DNA from: Batillaria attramentaria
Lineage: Eukaryota; Mollusca; Gastropoda; Batillariidae
Direction of reading: 5' to 3'
DNA: 64,000 nt
Assembly: GCA_018292915.2 (NCBI GenBank)
Contig: JACVVK020000456.1
Location: forward strand, 1 to 64,000
Under the pieces are notes generated by a model. The model did no database searches and was not told the origin of the DNA. It was given only the letters and a program-made list of their open reading frames with translations. A program made the translations under genes and the position numbers. Shown one piece after another: positions 9,314-20,737 of the stretch. The stretch's first letter is position 1. The number at the start of each line of letters is the position of its first letter.

Positions 9314-10901
9314 CACACATTATGCTTCTGAGTGTGAATCAGTGGCAAAAACGAAACCCACTACAGAAATTCCCGCTTTCCACAAGAAATCGCGAAAAGA
9401 TACTGCATTTAAGATACTGCAAATAATTTCTAGACCATCCCAGAACATGCTGGTGCAGTAACGTCAGTAGATTACGTCACCTTGGAAAGATTTCGAACCT
9501 TTTAGTAAGATGAGGAATGTTCTAGATCTGACCTGTTCAGTATGTAAGCAGCCCTGCACAGCGTTCTGGGTTCTTCTTCTTTCATGAATTTGTTCTCCGC
9601 GCATATTCTGTTCATAATTTGAGTTGTATTCTGTTGTATCCCGTATCTTCTCTGCGAGTGCACGAAGATGGCGACATAGCATAAGTAAAATACAACACCA
9701 CGTCTCCAGACAGAGGAATTCGGAAATAAAGTGGCGAGACATCCCCAAAACCAGCATCACGTCAATCAGACATGACGCTCTTACTTTACGTCAGTGCGCG
9801 TGCGTCTCTTCTTCGATGTTTGTGAGGCGTGTGGCTTGTGGAGGAAATGTGCTTTGAGTACATAGTTTCCAGTCAACTGACGATAAGGGCTGCAGGGAAT
9901 TTTTCTAATTTTTTAAATATATATATTTTTTATGGCACCCCAGACACATTATCTATATATAGTAGGAGCGATTTTGAGATCTAAAATGGGTTCTCCAGCA
10001 CTTTCATGAGGTATGGGTTACGTCAAAAGTATGATAGCGACTACCTCCAAAATATCTATTTCCAAAAAAAGGGAGTGATTTAGATAAATATTACGCCTTT
10101 AAACGCCAGAAAGCCAACTTTTCTGAAAAGGGAAATAACTCGCAAATCATGTGCGCAATCGTACCTGGATCGGACCCTCTATTCAATCATCTTGATTCAT
10201 TAAGAAACCCCAAATTTGAAATGGATCGGTTGAGTATTTTCGGAGATACAGGCATCTGAATGGGTTGTCCAGCACTTTCATGAGGTACGGTTTACGTCAA
10301 AAGTATGAAAGCGACTACCTTCAAAATTCACTCGCTTTAGAGTCCGTATTCATGCTATCTACTTCCAAAAAAATGGAGTGATTTAGATAAATATTACGCC
10401 TTTAAACGGCAGAAAGCCAACTTTTCTAAAAAGGGGGATAACTCGCAAATCATATGTGCAATCCTATCTGGATCGGGCCATCTATTCAAAAATCTTGATT
10501 TATCAAGAACCCCAAATTTGAAATTGATCGGTTCAGTATTTTCGGAGATACAGGCATCTGAACTGGGTTCACATGCAATGTCAACTGAGGTACGGTTTAC
10601 GTGAAAACTATAACAGTGACTATTTCCTACTAGTCAGCCTGTTCAGAATCCGTATTCATGCTATCTACTGCCAAAATATTGAGTGATTTAAATAAAATAA
10701 TATTACGCCTGTAAACGACAACCAACTTGTCTCAAAAGGGCGATAACTCCCAAATCACTTAAGCAATCATCACACGCTCGGTTGCTCTAATCTAACATCT
10801 CGATATATTCGGATACCCCAAATTTGAAGCCATTCGGTTGAGTATTTTCGAAGAAACGGGCCTGGACACAATTCACACACAGACATACACAGACACACAG
10901 C

Positions 10902-10940
<39 letters not shown>

Positions 10941-11149
10941 CACTCACTGAGGAGGAGAAGCGCGTTCGGCGCGCCATACATGTCAGCATCGATGACGCAC
11001 GTTTTCTTACGTCATTGTCAAAGTTACACTTGCAAAATCGTCTCTGCGGGAGATCGGCAGTGACGTGCGTTTGTACCACAGATGCTTGCCTATGAACGTG
11101 AAAAATTTAGCCCGTCCTATGATGTTGTTTCCATTACTATGGAAACAAC
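8956..11149 (-). mobile_element. R1 DNA element, copy 2 (reversed, nearly complete)
   Basis: Reverse complement of 50268-52053, with three internal ~300-bp units where that copy has two. Its start-side terminus (at 11149) carries the hairpin ATGTTGTTTCCAT-TACT-ATGGAAACAACAT, a 13-bp perfect stem. Adjacent ATAA (11150-11153, TTAT on the element strand) matches the TTAT beside the other complete copy. The opposite end is missing ~90 bp. No protein is encoded. It interrupts or abuts the L1-like element starting at 11154. Confidence 0.8.
9990..10870 (-). repeat. Three ~300-bp tandem units inside R1 copy 2
   Basis: Units start at about 9990, 10265 and 10565. Each has 'TGAGGTACGGTTTACGT', 'GAGTGATTTAGATAAATATT', 'GCCTTTAAACG', 'GATAACTCGCAAATCAT', 'CCCCAAATTTGAAAT' and 'CAGTATTTTCGGAGATACAG'. 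Divergence between units is visible, so amplification is not the latest event. Confidence 0.8.
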
Positions 11150-11153
11150 ATAA

Positions 11154-13740
11154 CAAAGAGGAAAGACTACAGAACATAATTAATGACTTAGAATCAAATA
11201 TAAATGAAACAATGTAAATGTTCTTGAGAGTAATAAAGCTGAACTTATAGAGCTGCGTAAGAAAAAAACAGAGGGGATGATTATCCGATCCCGTGCAAAA
11301 TGGATCCAAGACGGTGAAAAAGCTACCAGGTATTTTTGCAGCCTGGAGACTCGGAATTATATGCCGAAATCCATGAACTGTTTGGAAAAAGAAAACGGTG
11401 AGGTGATCCATGATCAGAACTCTATTGTTAATGAGACTCAGTCCTTCTATCAGCACCTGTATGCCTCTAGAGAGGCAGACATTGTTGATGTTGATCTTTC
11501 GGCCACTGTTGTTGCTCCTAAATTATCTGAAGAATCAAGTGCCTCCATAGAAGGCCCTATATCCGTACATGAAGCTCTTAGTGCACTGAAACGTATGACC
11601 AATAACAAGAGCCCAGGCTCAGACGGTTTTACAACCGAATTCTTCAATTTTTTTTGGATGGACATTGGTCTTTTCTTGGTCAGATCAATCAACTGTGGTT
11701 TTGTTCAAGGTCAAATGTCATTTACAAAACGTCAAGGTGTTATAACGTGCATCCCAAAGGAGGGGAAAAGTAAGAAGTTTCTGAAAAATTGGCGTCCTAT
11801 CACTCTTTGAAACACAACATACAAGATCGCCTCTGTCTTCATCTCCAACCGCTTAAAGACTGTACTCCCAAGCATAATCCATGAGGACCAAAAAGGCTTC
11901 CTAAAAGGTAGATATATAGGTGAAAATGTAAGACTTTTATATGATGTTCTGGTTTCTGAAATGCATCAGATGCCTGGCCTTTTACTCTTAATTGATTTCG
12001 AAAAAGCTTTCGACAGTGTAGCCTGGTCATTTCTTAAAAAATGTCTCGACTTCTTCAATTTTGGCCCAGATATGAAACGATGGATCTATACTTTCTATAA
12101 TAACATAAAATCTTGCGTTGCAGTAAATGGCTCTTACTCTAGCTGGTTCGATATAGGAAGGGGCTGCAGGCAGGGCGATCCCAGCTCGCCTTATTTATAC
12201 CTGATCTGCACGGAAGTGCTCTCTTCAATGATTCGCCAGAAAAAAGACATCAAGATACAAAATGTAAATGTTCTCCTCTTCCAATTTGCAGATGACACAT
12301 CTCTTTTTTTAGGTGGCAGCAAAAAAAATCGTTTAAGGAAAGTATTCAAACCCTACAGTTCTTCTCCTCTATCTCTGGCCTCAAAATTAACATGGATAAA
12401 ACCCAGGTTGTATGGTTAGGATCAAGGAAAATTTGTCATGTTAGATATATGCCTGAATTCAACTTTGTTTGGGACCCTGGAATCTTCACAGTGCTGGGTA
12501 TTAAATTTTCAACCAATATTGACACTATTGTTGATATGAATTACGATCACAAGATTAAAAATATTGACTGCATTCTGTCAAAATGGTCAAAGCGAAGTCT
12601 CACACCACTGGGCAAAATCACAGTCATAAAAACACTTGCCATGTCAAAGATTGCCCATCTGTTCATTAATATTCCCGACCCGAATGCGCATTTTCTTAAC
12701 AAGCTTAATAAGATGTTTTTCTCCTTCTTGCGGGAAGGAAAAAGAAGTAAAATAAATAAGGCAGCGGTGTGCTGTGGTTATGAGCTAGGTGGTCTTAGAA
12801 TGCTTGATGTGAACTCTTTTTTTTTTTTTTTTTTTTTTACCTCAATGAAGGTCAGCTGGATCAAACGTGTGTTTCTGTGTGACTCTGTGGTCAAAAATAT
12901 TTTACTGGCCTCTTATCCAGCTTACGAAAACATACAGAAGTATGGCTCGGAATTTTTAAATATTGTAATGCAGCAGTGTAAAAATAAGTTTTGGGCGGAT
13001 GTTGCCAAGCACCTTAAAAATGTAGCTAACAGCTGTGTGCCCAAGCACTATGGTGATTTTTTTTTATCAGAATGTATACATTATAATAAGCATATAGTGA
13101 GGGATAGAAAAACTGTACATGTACCTTAATGGATGGATAATGGCATTTTGTACATTAGTGACCTGGTAGGTGCTGATGGTCAGTTTCTTAACTATGTGAA
13201 GTTTTTTTTGTGTGGGGGACAAAAAAAGGGTGTATACGGTACTTGTACAATCAAGGTCCCAACCAGCTTGTGTTACAAAATGGAATCAACACTTTGTGGA
13301 CTTGCTGCCTACCAAAAGATTTCTAAATTTGCGAAAGCTGACGGAGTTAGCAGAATGTACTTTTTGCCAGCATGAAGAGGAAACCATTACCCACCTGTTC
13401 TGGAATTGTCATTATGTACAAAGCTTTTGGGCAAAGTTTACTAAGTGGCTATAAAATAACTGTCCTAACTGTTCAACATTGACGTTATCCAAGACTCTAG
13501 TTATTTTTGGTATTGAAAAAACAAATTTCAATACTGACTCAGTTGTTGATTTGTTAATATTAGTAGCAAAATTCTTTATCTACAAGTGTAGACTAAAAGA
13601 GTCCCGGTCGGATTTTACAGCCTTTACAAAGTTAGTTAGACACTGGTTTACAATAGAAAGATACAGATATGGTGTTGCTGGGCAATACACAAAGTTTTGC
13701 AGAATTTGGCTTCCATATGAGGCATTACTCCAGTGAAACC
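11154..13740 (+). pseudogene. L1/Tx1-like non-LTR retrotransposon ORF2 relic (L1-a)
   Basis: Plus-strand frames together give an L1-type reverse transcriptase and C-terminus. The blocks are 'RAKWIQDGEKATRYF', 'NNKSPGSDGFTTEF', 'NWRPITL', 'DQKGFLKGRYIGENVR', 'LLIDFEKAFDSVAW', 'GCRQGDPSSPYLY', 'FQFADDTSLFL' and 'KTLAMSKIAHLFINIPDP'. A C-terminal Cys/His knuckle follows (about 13355-13440: 'CTFCQHEEETITHLFWNC'). An in-frame TGA lies at 11808, with frameshifts near 12330, 13130 and 13220. A T-run at about 12818-12838 encodes a Phe tract absent from the related copy L1-b. The endonuclease is missing, cut at the R1 junction. Confidence 0.85.
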
Positions 13741-14139
13741 TCATCCGGTCAGTGCCTAGTGCATAACACTTTAAGGCACTTTTTTGTTTGTTTGTTTGTT
13801 TTTGGTAAGCTAGCAAAGTTGGGTGTATGTGTAAGGGTATGAACGAGTGTGATACAGATACATAAATATTATATGTGTGTGTATACTAAGCCAGCTGTCA
13901 ATTTTGTGTCTGTCTTTGTTTGTTTGTTTGTTTTTCTCTTTTTTTTTTTTTGGTCTTTTGTTTGTTTGTTTCTTTTCTTTTTTTTTCTTTTCCTCTCTTA
14001 TTCATCTTCCTTCTGGATGTATATCTACATGTAAAATGTAAAAAAAACACACAAAAAAACCCAAGAATAAACAACAACAACAACAAAAAAAACCCCAACA
14101 TTTTCCCTATTTACTTTTGTGATGTATTAAAGTACTGCT
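13741..14139. repeat. T-rich and A-rich low-complexity tail region
   Basis: Runs of (GTTT)n and T, then A-rich sequence with (CAA)n. At about 14098-14130 there is a ~32-bp piece (CATTTTCCCTATTTACTTTT...) identical to part of the P1/P2 left end. No gene seen. Confidence 0.6.
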
Positions 14140-14865
14140 TTCACAGTTTGCCGATGACACCACCCTGTATTTAGATTGAAGTAAGAAGTCATTTGAACAA
14201 AGTATACATACTCTGAAATACTTTTCATCCTTCTCTGGTTTGTGTATGAATAATGAAAAAACACAAGTAGTTTGGATAGGCTCAAGAAAAGGTAGTGGAA
14301 TTAGATATATGCCTGGCACAGATTTTGTATGGAACCCCGCTAAATTCAAAGTCCTTGGCGTTGTTTTCTCCACAAACACTAGTGACAGTGTTAATTTAAA
14401 TTATCAAGGTAAATTAGAGGAGATTAAGCGCCTACTACTAGTGTGGGCAAAGAGACAACTGACCCCCTATGTGAAAATTACTGTTATTAAAACGTCAGCA
14501 TTATCAAAACTAGTCCCACTATTCACAAATATCCCAGATCCACCTGTATATTTTCTTCATGACTTGAACCAGTGTTTTTATGATTTTTTATGGGACAAGA
14601 AACGAGCAAAAGTGAAAAAGACTGTTGTTTGTTCACGTTATGATGAAGGTGGACTGAGAATGATGGATGTGTACTCCTTTGTTGCGTCTATGAAAATTAG
14701 CTGGCTAAAGAGAATTTTTCTTAAAGATTCAGTTATGAGAAGAATGCTCTTTCTTCAGTGTCCAGAAATGCAAAGTCTGCCCATATCCAGAGGGGAGTTC
14801 GCAAACTTTATAATGAAAGGATTTAAAAACAGTTTTTGGCGTGATGTGATGCGACTGAAATGTGT
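14140..14865 (+). pseudogene. L1/Tx1-like fragment (L1-b)
   Basis: Starts within the RT catalytic region ('SQFADDTTLYLD') and continues with 'EKTQVVWIGSRKG', 'RYMPGTDFVWNP', 'QLTPYVKITVIKTSALSK' and 'GGLRMMDVYSF', collinear with L1-a but clearly diverged. A stop near 14175 breaks the frame. It is bracketed by pieces of the TTAA element family (about 14098-14130 and 14866-14900). Confidence 0.8.
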
Positions 14866-14900
14866 TGCGTCCCAAGAATGGGACGATGGGCATTAATGGG
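14866..14900 (+). mobile_element. P6: terminal fragment of the CGTCCC-type TTAA element
   Basis: Reads 'GAAATGTGTTGCGTCCC', a near-palindrome (CGTCCCAAGAATGGGACG), 'ATGGGCATTAATGGG' and then TTAA at 14901-14904. This is the reverse complement of the left terminus of P3 at 40462. Only ~45 bp remain. Confidence 0.7.
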
Positions 14901-15123
14901 TTAATTGAATTTTGGCCAGATCTGACAGACAGCTTAGTTGGAGGCTTTGGAGCTGTGGATGCTATGGTGAAGGTTGCTGTGTTGGACAAGATGGCGGATA
15001 CTACAGTAGGAAGGTGAAAGAAAGTTTTACTCTACTTTATGATTATTTGCCTGTCTTTGTTACATACAAAATTAACCGTCTGTTTCGTTTGTTTCATGCT
15101 GGATGATCAGTCAAGCTCTCTTG

Positions 15124-15183
<60 letters not shown>
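15124..15183. repeat. (AT)n(GT)n compound microsatellite
   Basis: About ten AT units followed by about 20 GT units, immediately upstream of a CR1-like tail fragment. The stretch 14905-15123 shows no recognisable feature. Confidence 0.9.
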
Positions 15184-15186
<3 letters not shown>

Positions 15187-15243
15187 GCCTTTTTCCTTCA
15201 AACCCCCAAACACCCATCTCTCTCTCTTTCTCTCTCTCTAATA

Positions 15244-15792
15244 AAAGTCTAATAAAATTCTCAATGGTAATTCCCCAGAATATCTGCAAAGACTGTTCGC
15301 AGTCAGCCCACGACAAGTCCTCATCGAGGAATGGCTTGTACCGTCTGCCTCTTCCCAGAATTGACCTGTACAAGACTAGTCTGTCATTCTCTGGGATACA
15401 GTTGTGGATCTCCCTGCCACCTTGTCTTAAATCCATTTCAAGTAGCTCGAAATTTTGCAGAGCAATGCATTCCTATCTAATGAAATCCTCAGTCCCTTTC
15501 GTCTTTACGACAGGCTGTAAATAATAAATGTATGACTGATGCATTGTTTTACGTGAGCAGCGTGTTTAGTAACGCCTTACTGATGCTGGATTCCTATACA
15601 TCCTTTGTTAAATGATTTCTTGTACTTGCTTGTTTTGTACTAATCTCCTTGATTTGCCACATAGATTCTGGTTTAATGTGGTCCTAATACTTAATTGAAT
15701 TTTCTGTTGTAGTGTTAGCAGGACAGTGTGTAAGAGAGGCCTTCCAGTGCCTAACAACTCTATCCTGAAATAAAGGTTTCATCATCATCATC
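15244..15792 (+). mobile_element. CR1-like non-LTR 3' end fragment
   Basis: Frames read 'NGNSPEYLQRLFAV', then after a shift 'LPLPRIDLYKTSLSFSG' and 'LWISLPPCLK'. This is the typical C-terminus of CR1-like ORF2, and the same motif occurs in the minus-strand element at 15838-19400. A 3' UTR of ~260 bp ends in (ATC)n at about 15779-15792. Confidence 0.7.
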
Positions 15793-15795
15793 TGT

Positions 15796-15837
<42 letters not shown>
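15793..15837. repeat. (TG)n(AG)n microsatellite between two opposing element tails
   Basis: About 15 TG then ~9 AG units, exactly between the (ATC)n tail of the plus-strand CR1-like fragment and the (CAGT)n tail of the minus-strand element. Confidence 0.9.
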
Positions 15838-15838
<1 letters not shown>

Positions 15839-18800
15839 GCTGACTGACTGACTTTATTTTCCAAGGAAAGAGGTAATAGGCGCGCAGGCCCAAATTGCAA
15901 ACCTGTCCTTGCTAACATGTACGTAAACAAAATTAAGTAAAACAAACATCAAGTGCAAAACAAAACAAAAGCGATGCTAATTAAAACTGACATCATGTAT
16001 ATGCAGGAACAACACATACACACACATACACATCAGTACACACACGCGCCGCGCGCGTGTATGTGCACGTTGATACAGAGTGGAGTTCGGGGGTAAGGGG
16101 TAAATAGGAATTTGTTAACGAGTGTTTTGTGTGAACTAGAAATTGTGGCATTAATATATAAAGAAAAAAAAGGTAATAATTCGTAATATACTAAGGTCAT
16201 TGGGTAAGGCTTCCTATGTTTCAGAGAAGAGATTAAAAAAGTCGGTTTTTAAAGGCACCTAGCGATGAAATTAGCTTGATATTCGACGGAAGAGAGTTCC
16301 ATAGGGACGCGCCAGAGTATGAGAGGCTAGTTTTATATAAGTCAATCCTGGGGCGCGTTACTACCAGGTGGTTCCTCTCGTTTACATAACGAGTCTGGGC
16401 TTGAACGAAGAAATCAGACAGGTAGTTAAGGGACTTTCTTATTGGTGACCTTGTGCATGAGCACAGTTTTATTAAATCGTAATTGTTGGTGGTGTGGTAG
16501 CAGTTCTAAGCGTTTAAGTTTTTCATCTGTTGAGAGTTTTTGACATGGAAGGATAAGTTGTGCAGCACGGCGGTGGAGAGAATTGAGTTGCTTAAGTTGG
16601 TTTTCGCTGCAGCCGTCCCATACGGTCGAGGCGTAGTCAAAATGGGGCTTTATGTGTGCATTAAAGAATAATTTTCTTGTGGGCATATCAACTATGTTCT
16701 TTATTCGTGAGAGAAGAATTTTTTTTTAACTATTATTGATGGAAAGGTTAAGCGGGGGAGGGTGTAGTTGTTGTTTTTGACGTGTAGTGATGAGCATGCA
16801 CTCTGTTTTTGATGGGTTAAGTATCATACTGTTTGCGGTGCACCATTCAACCACGTCATCTAAGCTACTTTGGAAGTTGGTGGATATTTGTTTGACGTCT
16901 TTCGCTGACGAGTGTAGGGACGTATCGTCCGCAAACATTTCACATTTAGTATTTTCTTCTTTGATATGCAGCGGTAGATCGTTAATATAGAGATTAAAAA
17001 GGAGGGGCCCGAGTACAGTGCCCTGGGGTACGCCATGTTTCAGTAACCCTTGTTTTGAGTATGTACCGTTGAGATATACACTCTGTTGGCGGTCCGCAAG
17101 ATATGACTTAAAAAAGTCGACAGAGTCGCAGCTTTTCAGGTATAGTGATAGTTTGCGCAATAGAAGTTCATTGTTGATAAGATCAAAGGCCTTTTTAAAG
17201 TCCAAAAAAGATAGCACCTGTCATGTTAGAATTATTAATATTTGTTAGCCAAGTGTTTGTTAGGTTGGCTAGAGCTGTTTGGCATGAGTGTTGGGGCCGG
17301 AAGCCTGATTGAAACGGATTTAATAAAGAATGCTTCTTTAGAAAATCTTGAAGCTTTTGTTGAATATGCCTTTCCGATGGTTTTGATAGTATGCTTAAAA
17401 TAGATATGGGGCGATAGTTGTTGGGGTCCGATAAGTCATTGTTTTTGGGGAGGGCTATGGTTTTCGATTTTTTAAAGGCTTCGGGAAATATGTTTTTTTT
17501 TTTCTATACAGAGGTTATAAATGTACGTCAACGACTCTACAATGCATGGTAGTGAGAGTTTTATGATGTATCCGTTGATGCAATCTAAACCAGACGATTT
17601 TTTTTGTTACTAACGCTAGATAAATATTTTCCAACTTCGTGGATTGCCATGAAGGGAATAGTGAAGCGATCGTCGTGAGATATTTTTTTGTTGCAATAGT
17701 CGCGTAAGACAGCCGATACAACTAGATGGCTGCTAGTTTGGATTAGAGTCTCGGCGACAGAAAGAAAGTGATTGTTTAGTCGGTCTGCTGACAGATTATC
17801 TGGAATATTGTTTGAACGACGAGAGCTTTTAATTAAGGAGTTTAGACCTTTCCAAATGGCAGAAACATTGTTTTCCTTCTCAATTCTTCTCAATAGACAG
17901 GGGATTTGGTCTAGTGGTTAAGGCATCCGACTTCGGATCCTGAGCTGCCTGGTTCGAGTCCCCGGTGGGCAGGAATATGGTGGGATTTTTCCTCATCATA
18001 TCGAGTCAAATCCATGTGCAGACTCGTTTACGGTGCCTGTCTCGCCTTCGTGCACGCACGCACGCACATACATCAAGTGTGCACGCTAAAAATCCCACGT
18101 TCATCTTTCGAAGAAGAGTAGGCTGTGGCCGGTGGCGTGGTAAAACAGAAATACTGTCGCACGCACCAGAGTCAATAGCAGGGTGGAGGTTTGCACATAA
18201 AGTAGCGCTTAGCGGCAGCAGGCTTTCACTGCTTCGTCCTCCAGCCCTGCGGCGCCGTGAGCATTTCAGTAGAGATGGATATGTGCGCCGAGGAGAAGTC
18301 TACCATACCATACCATACCATACCATACCACCATCAATTGTTCTTTGGAAGTCCGCTTTTCTTGCTTCTCTAATTAGGTATTTCACGCGTTGACGCTGCT
18401 TTTTGAATTCCGGGTAATTTTTCTCTCGTCGTAATTCCTCCCGTAGGACCATAGCCTGTCTGATCTCTTCAGTCATCCATGACGGGGGCTCGGAGCGGCG
18501 GGCGCGCCTTTTCTTTAGAGGGGCGTGTTTGTTAAGAACAGTGTTAAAGAGGTCATACCAGACAGTGATAGCTTTCTCGGGATCTTGGTAATTTTGGACA
18601 TCGTGTAAGGGCATAATACTCAAGTCGCGCAGAAAAGCGTCTTCTTTAAAATGTTTGTACAATCTGTACAGGATGACGTGATGCTGGGGGCGTTTATCTT
18701 GCGGTAGGACAGCTGACCAGGTACATGTAACCGGGAAGTGGTCGCTGACACTATATACAGGGACACTGGTGTTTAGTACATGTTTGGGGTTATTTGTGTA

Positions 18801-19400
18801 AACATGGTCAAGTAGGGTGGAAGAAGTAGGGGTTACACGCGTGGGGGAGTTAATTAACTGATGAAGACCGAACAGTGAGACAAAAGATGACCATGTGTGA
18901 TTAACTTTGAGAAGATCAATATTAAAGTCCCCAAGCAGCAAAACGTCTTGCCCAGCATCTGTCACCCTGTCCATCATATCGACAAAGACGGTTATCGGAC
19001 CATTCGGGACTAGCCGCGGGGTTGCGATAAACAAAGCCGACTTTTAAAGGTTTTGACTTAGGCAGTTTGAGTTCGATCCAAATACTTTCAACGTCTGTGG
19101 ACTCGAGGTCGGCACGTCTACGGGTTATGTGTTTTATTGACTGGCGGATGTACACAGCAAGTCCTGTGTATTTTGGAAGCGTTGCATCACGTCTGAGGAT
19201 AGTGAAGTTGGGGATGTTTAAATCTGTATAACTCACTCTGGAATCGAGGCGTGTCTCACTGAGCCCAAAGACGTGAAAAGGGGTGGAGCTATTGAGGTAT
19301 AAATCTATGTCTGGTAATTTGTTATATAAATGAAAGACATTGAGATGGCCAATTTGAAGACCTCCTAAGTCTGGCTGAGCCTTTGGTTTCGGCATAGAGG
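15838..19400 (-). mobile_element. CR1-like non-LTR retrotransposon with endonuclease and RT, decayed
   Basis: Minus strand, read from 19400 down. Endonuclease: 'IGHLNVFHLYNKLPDI', 'GLSETRLD', 'GLAVYIRQ', 'LLLGDFNIDLL' and 'SVSDHFPVTC'. A linker follows ('WMTEEIRQAM', 'EKENNVSAIWKGLNSL'), then reverse transcriptase ('NNYRPISILSILSK', 'FQSGFRPQHSC', 'FLDFKKAFDLIN', 'GVPQGTVLGPLLF', 'EMFADDTSLH') and a C-terminus with 'HFDYASTVWDGC' and 'RPRIDLYKTSLSYSG'. The tail is AATAAA followed by (CAGT)n at 15838-15856. Frameshifts occur near 19010, 17500, 17215 and 16730. SINE-C is inserted at 17891-18333. Confidence 0.85.
17891..18333 (+). mobile_element. SINE-C (tRNA-derived, ~440 bp)
   Basis: The tRNA-like head has A box 'TGGTCTAGTGGTTAAGGC', anticodon loop CTTCGGA (Arg-TCG-like) and B box 'GGTTCGAGTCCCC'. 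A ~330-bp body follows, ending in (CATAC)n at about 18300-18332. The flanking duplication TCAATTCTTCT (17880-17890) / TCAATTGTTCT (18334-18344) has one mismatch. The host CR1-like protein frame resumes across the insert ('DFQRTI' / 'EKENNVSAIW'). Confidence 0.88.
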
Positions 19401-19535
19401 GGTTTGACACAAAGGGAGAATGGGTATTTTGTCCAGAATACAAGTGGGGGATCAAGGGGGAAAAGCACAAACAGAGATTTAACACAGAAGAACACACAGA
19501 AAAACCAACAACCAGAAAAGCAACAACCAAAAAAG

Positions 19536-19537
19536 CA

Positions 19538-19576
<39 letters not shown>
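19536..19576. repeat. (AC)n microsatellite
   Basis: About 18 AC units between the CR1-like element and R1 copy 3. Confidence 0.9.
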
Positions 19577-19578
<2 letters not shown>

Positions 19579-19595
19579 ATAGGATGCAAGTGAGC

Positions 19596-20639
19596 CAAAA
19601 ATTAGAAAAAATTCCATGCAGCCGTTATCGTCAGTTGACTCGAAACTTTGTACTCAAAGCACATTTCCTCCACAAGCCACACGCCTCACAAACATCGAAG
19701 AAGAGACGCACGCGCACTGACGTAAAGTAAGAGCGTCATGTTTGATTGACGTGATGCTGGTTTTTCTTGGGGATGTCTCGCCACTTTATTTCCGAATTCC
19801 TCTGTTTGGAGACGTGGTGTTGTATTTTACTTATGCTGTGTCGCCATCTTCGTGCACTCGCAGAGAAGATACGGGATACAACAGAATACAACTCCAATAC
19901 TTTATGAACAGAATAAGCGCGGAGAACAAATTCATGAAAGAAGAAGAACCCAGAACGCTGTGCAGGGCTGCTTACATATGACAAGTCAGATCTAGAACAT
20001 TCCTCAACTTACTGGAAGGTTCGAAATCTTTCCAAGGTGACGTAATCTAGTGACGTTACTGCACCAGCATGTTCTGGGATGGTCTAGAAATTATTTTGCA
20101 TCGAAATGCAGTATCTTTTCGCGATCTCTACAACACGCCTGTAGTGGGTTTCGTGCACACACAGAAGCATAATGTGTGTGTGTGTGTGTGTGTGTGCGTG
20201 CGGTGCGTGCGGTGCGTGCGTGCGTGCGCGCGCGCACGCGCAAACGCGCGTCTAGGGCGAGAGAGAGAGAGAGAGAGCAGTGGGTCTCTTCTCCGATACC
20301 AGTAAGCAATCGTCTGTCAGTCAGGTCTGCGGGAAGTAACTCTGTCAAAGGGGAACGACTTTATTACAAGAATTCATTCACCCATGTAGAGCCTCGCATA
20401 CGCCAAAAAGTTCGTGATGTCAACCAGCTAGACGAACTCACACGACCTCATGTGTTTGGGGTTTTGCGAGCGCATAGAGGCACGGAAAGGGTTTCCAGTA
20501 CTTTCTTTATGTCAGCATGCTTGGTGTCAGAGAGCTTGCGTTCGTGTGCGCGCGTGCTGCATACATGACACAACGACTACGACTGTGACTATAGCAGGTC
20601 ACTGAATGTAAACAACATATTGGGCTGGTGGCCATCTTG
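19596..20639 (+). mobile_element. R1 DNA element, copy 3 (left end missing), just upstream of an exon
   Basis: Collinear with 51190-52053 of the full-length copy: 'GCAGCCGTTATCGTCAGTTGACTCG', 'CACACGCCTCACAAACATCG', the (GT)n/(GC)n/(GA)n core (about 20172-20275), 'GGGTCTCTTCTCCGATACC' and the end 'GGTGGCCATCTTG' at 20639. The 3' splice site of sulfotransferase exon A (AG at 20650-20651) lies only 12 nt beyond. Confidence 0.82.
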
Positions 20640-20651
20640 TTTATGTTTCAG

Positions 20652-20737
20652 ACTGCTGAGGAACAAACCCAGACGCTTTCTGACTGTTATTGCTGTCTGT
20701 GTTATTCTGTCTCTTGTCCTCACCGAGCCATTCTCAG
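20652..20737 (+). CDS. Sulfotransferase exon A: signal-anchor exon
   Basis: Acceptor 'TTTATGTTTCAG' at 20640-20651 and donor 'TCTCAG|GTAAAT' at 20737/20738. It encodes 'LLRNKPRR' then a ~18-residue hydrophobic segment and 'TEPFS', the layout of a type II membrane anchor. One nucleotide at each end belongs to a split codon. Confidence 0.65.

Noticed and set aside
1266..14145. Shared truncation of L2 and L1-b at the RT catalytic box as a mechanism
   Set aside because: Two cases are too few, 5' truncation points vary, and L1-b may have been cut by another event.
17897..17972. tRNA-Arg gene
   Set aside because: A and B boxes are present, but the acceptor stem does not pair well, a long SINE body follows and target duplications flank the whole unit. 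The same reasoning applies to the SINE-A and SINE-B heads.
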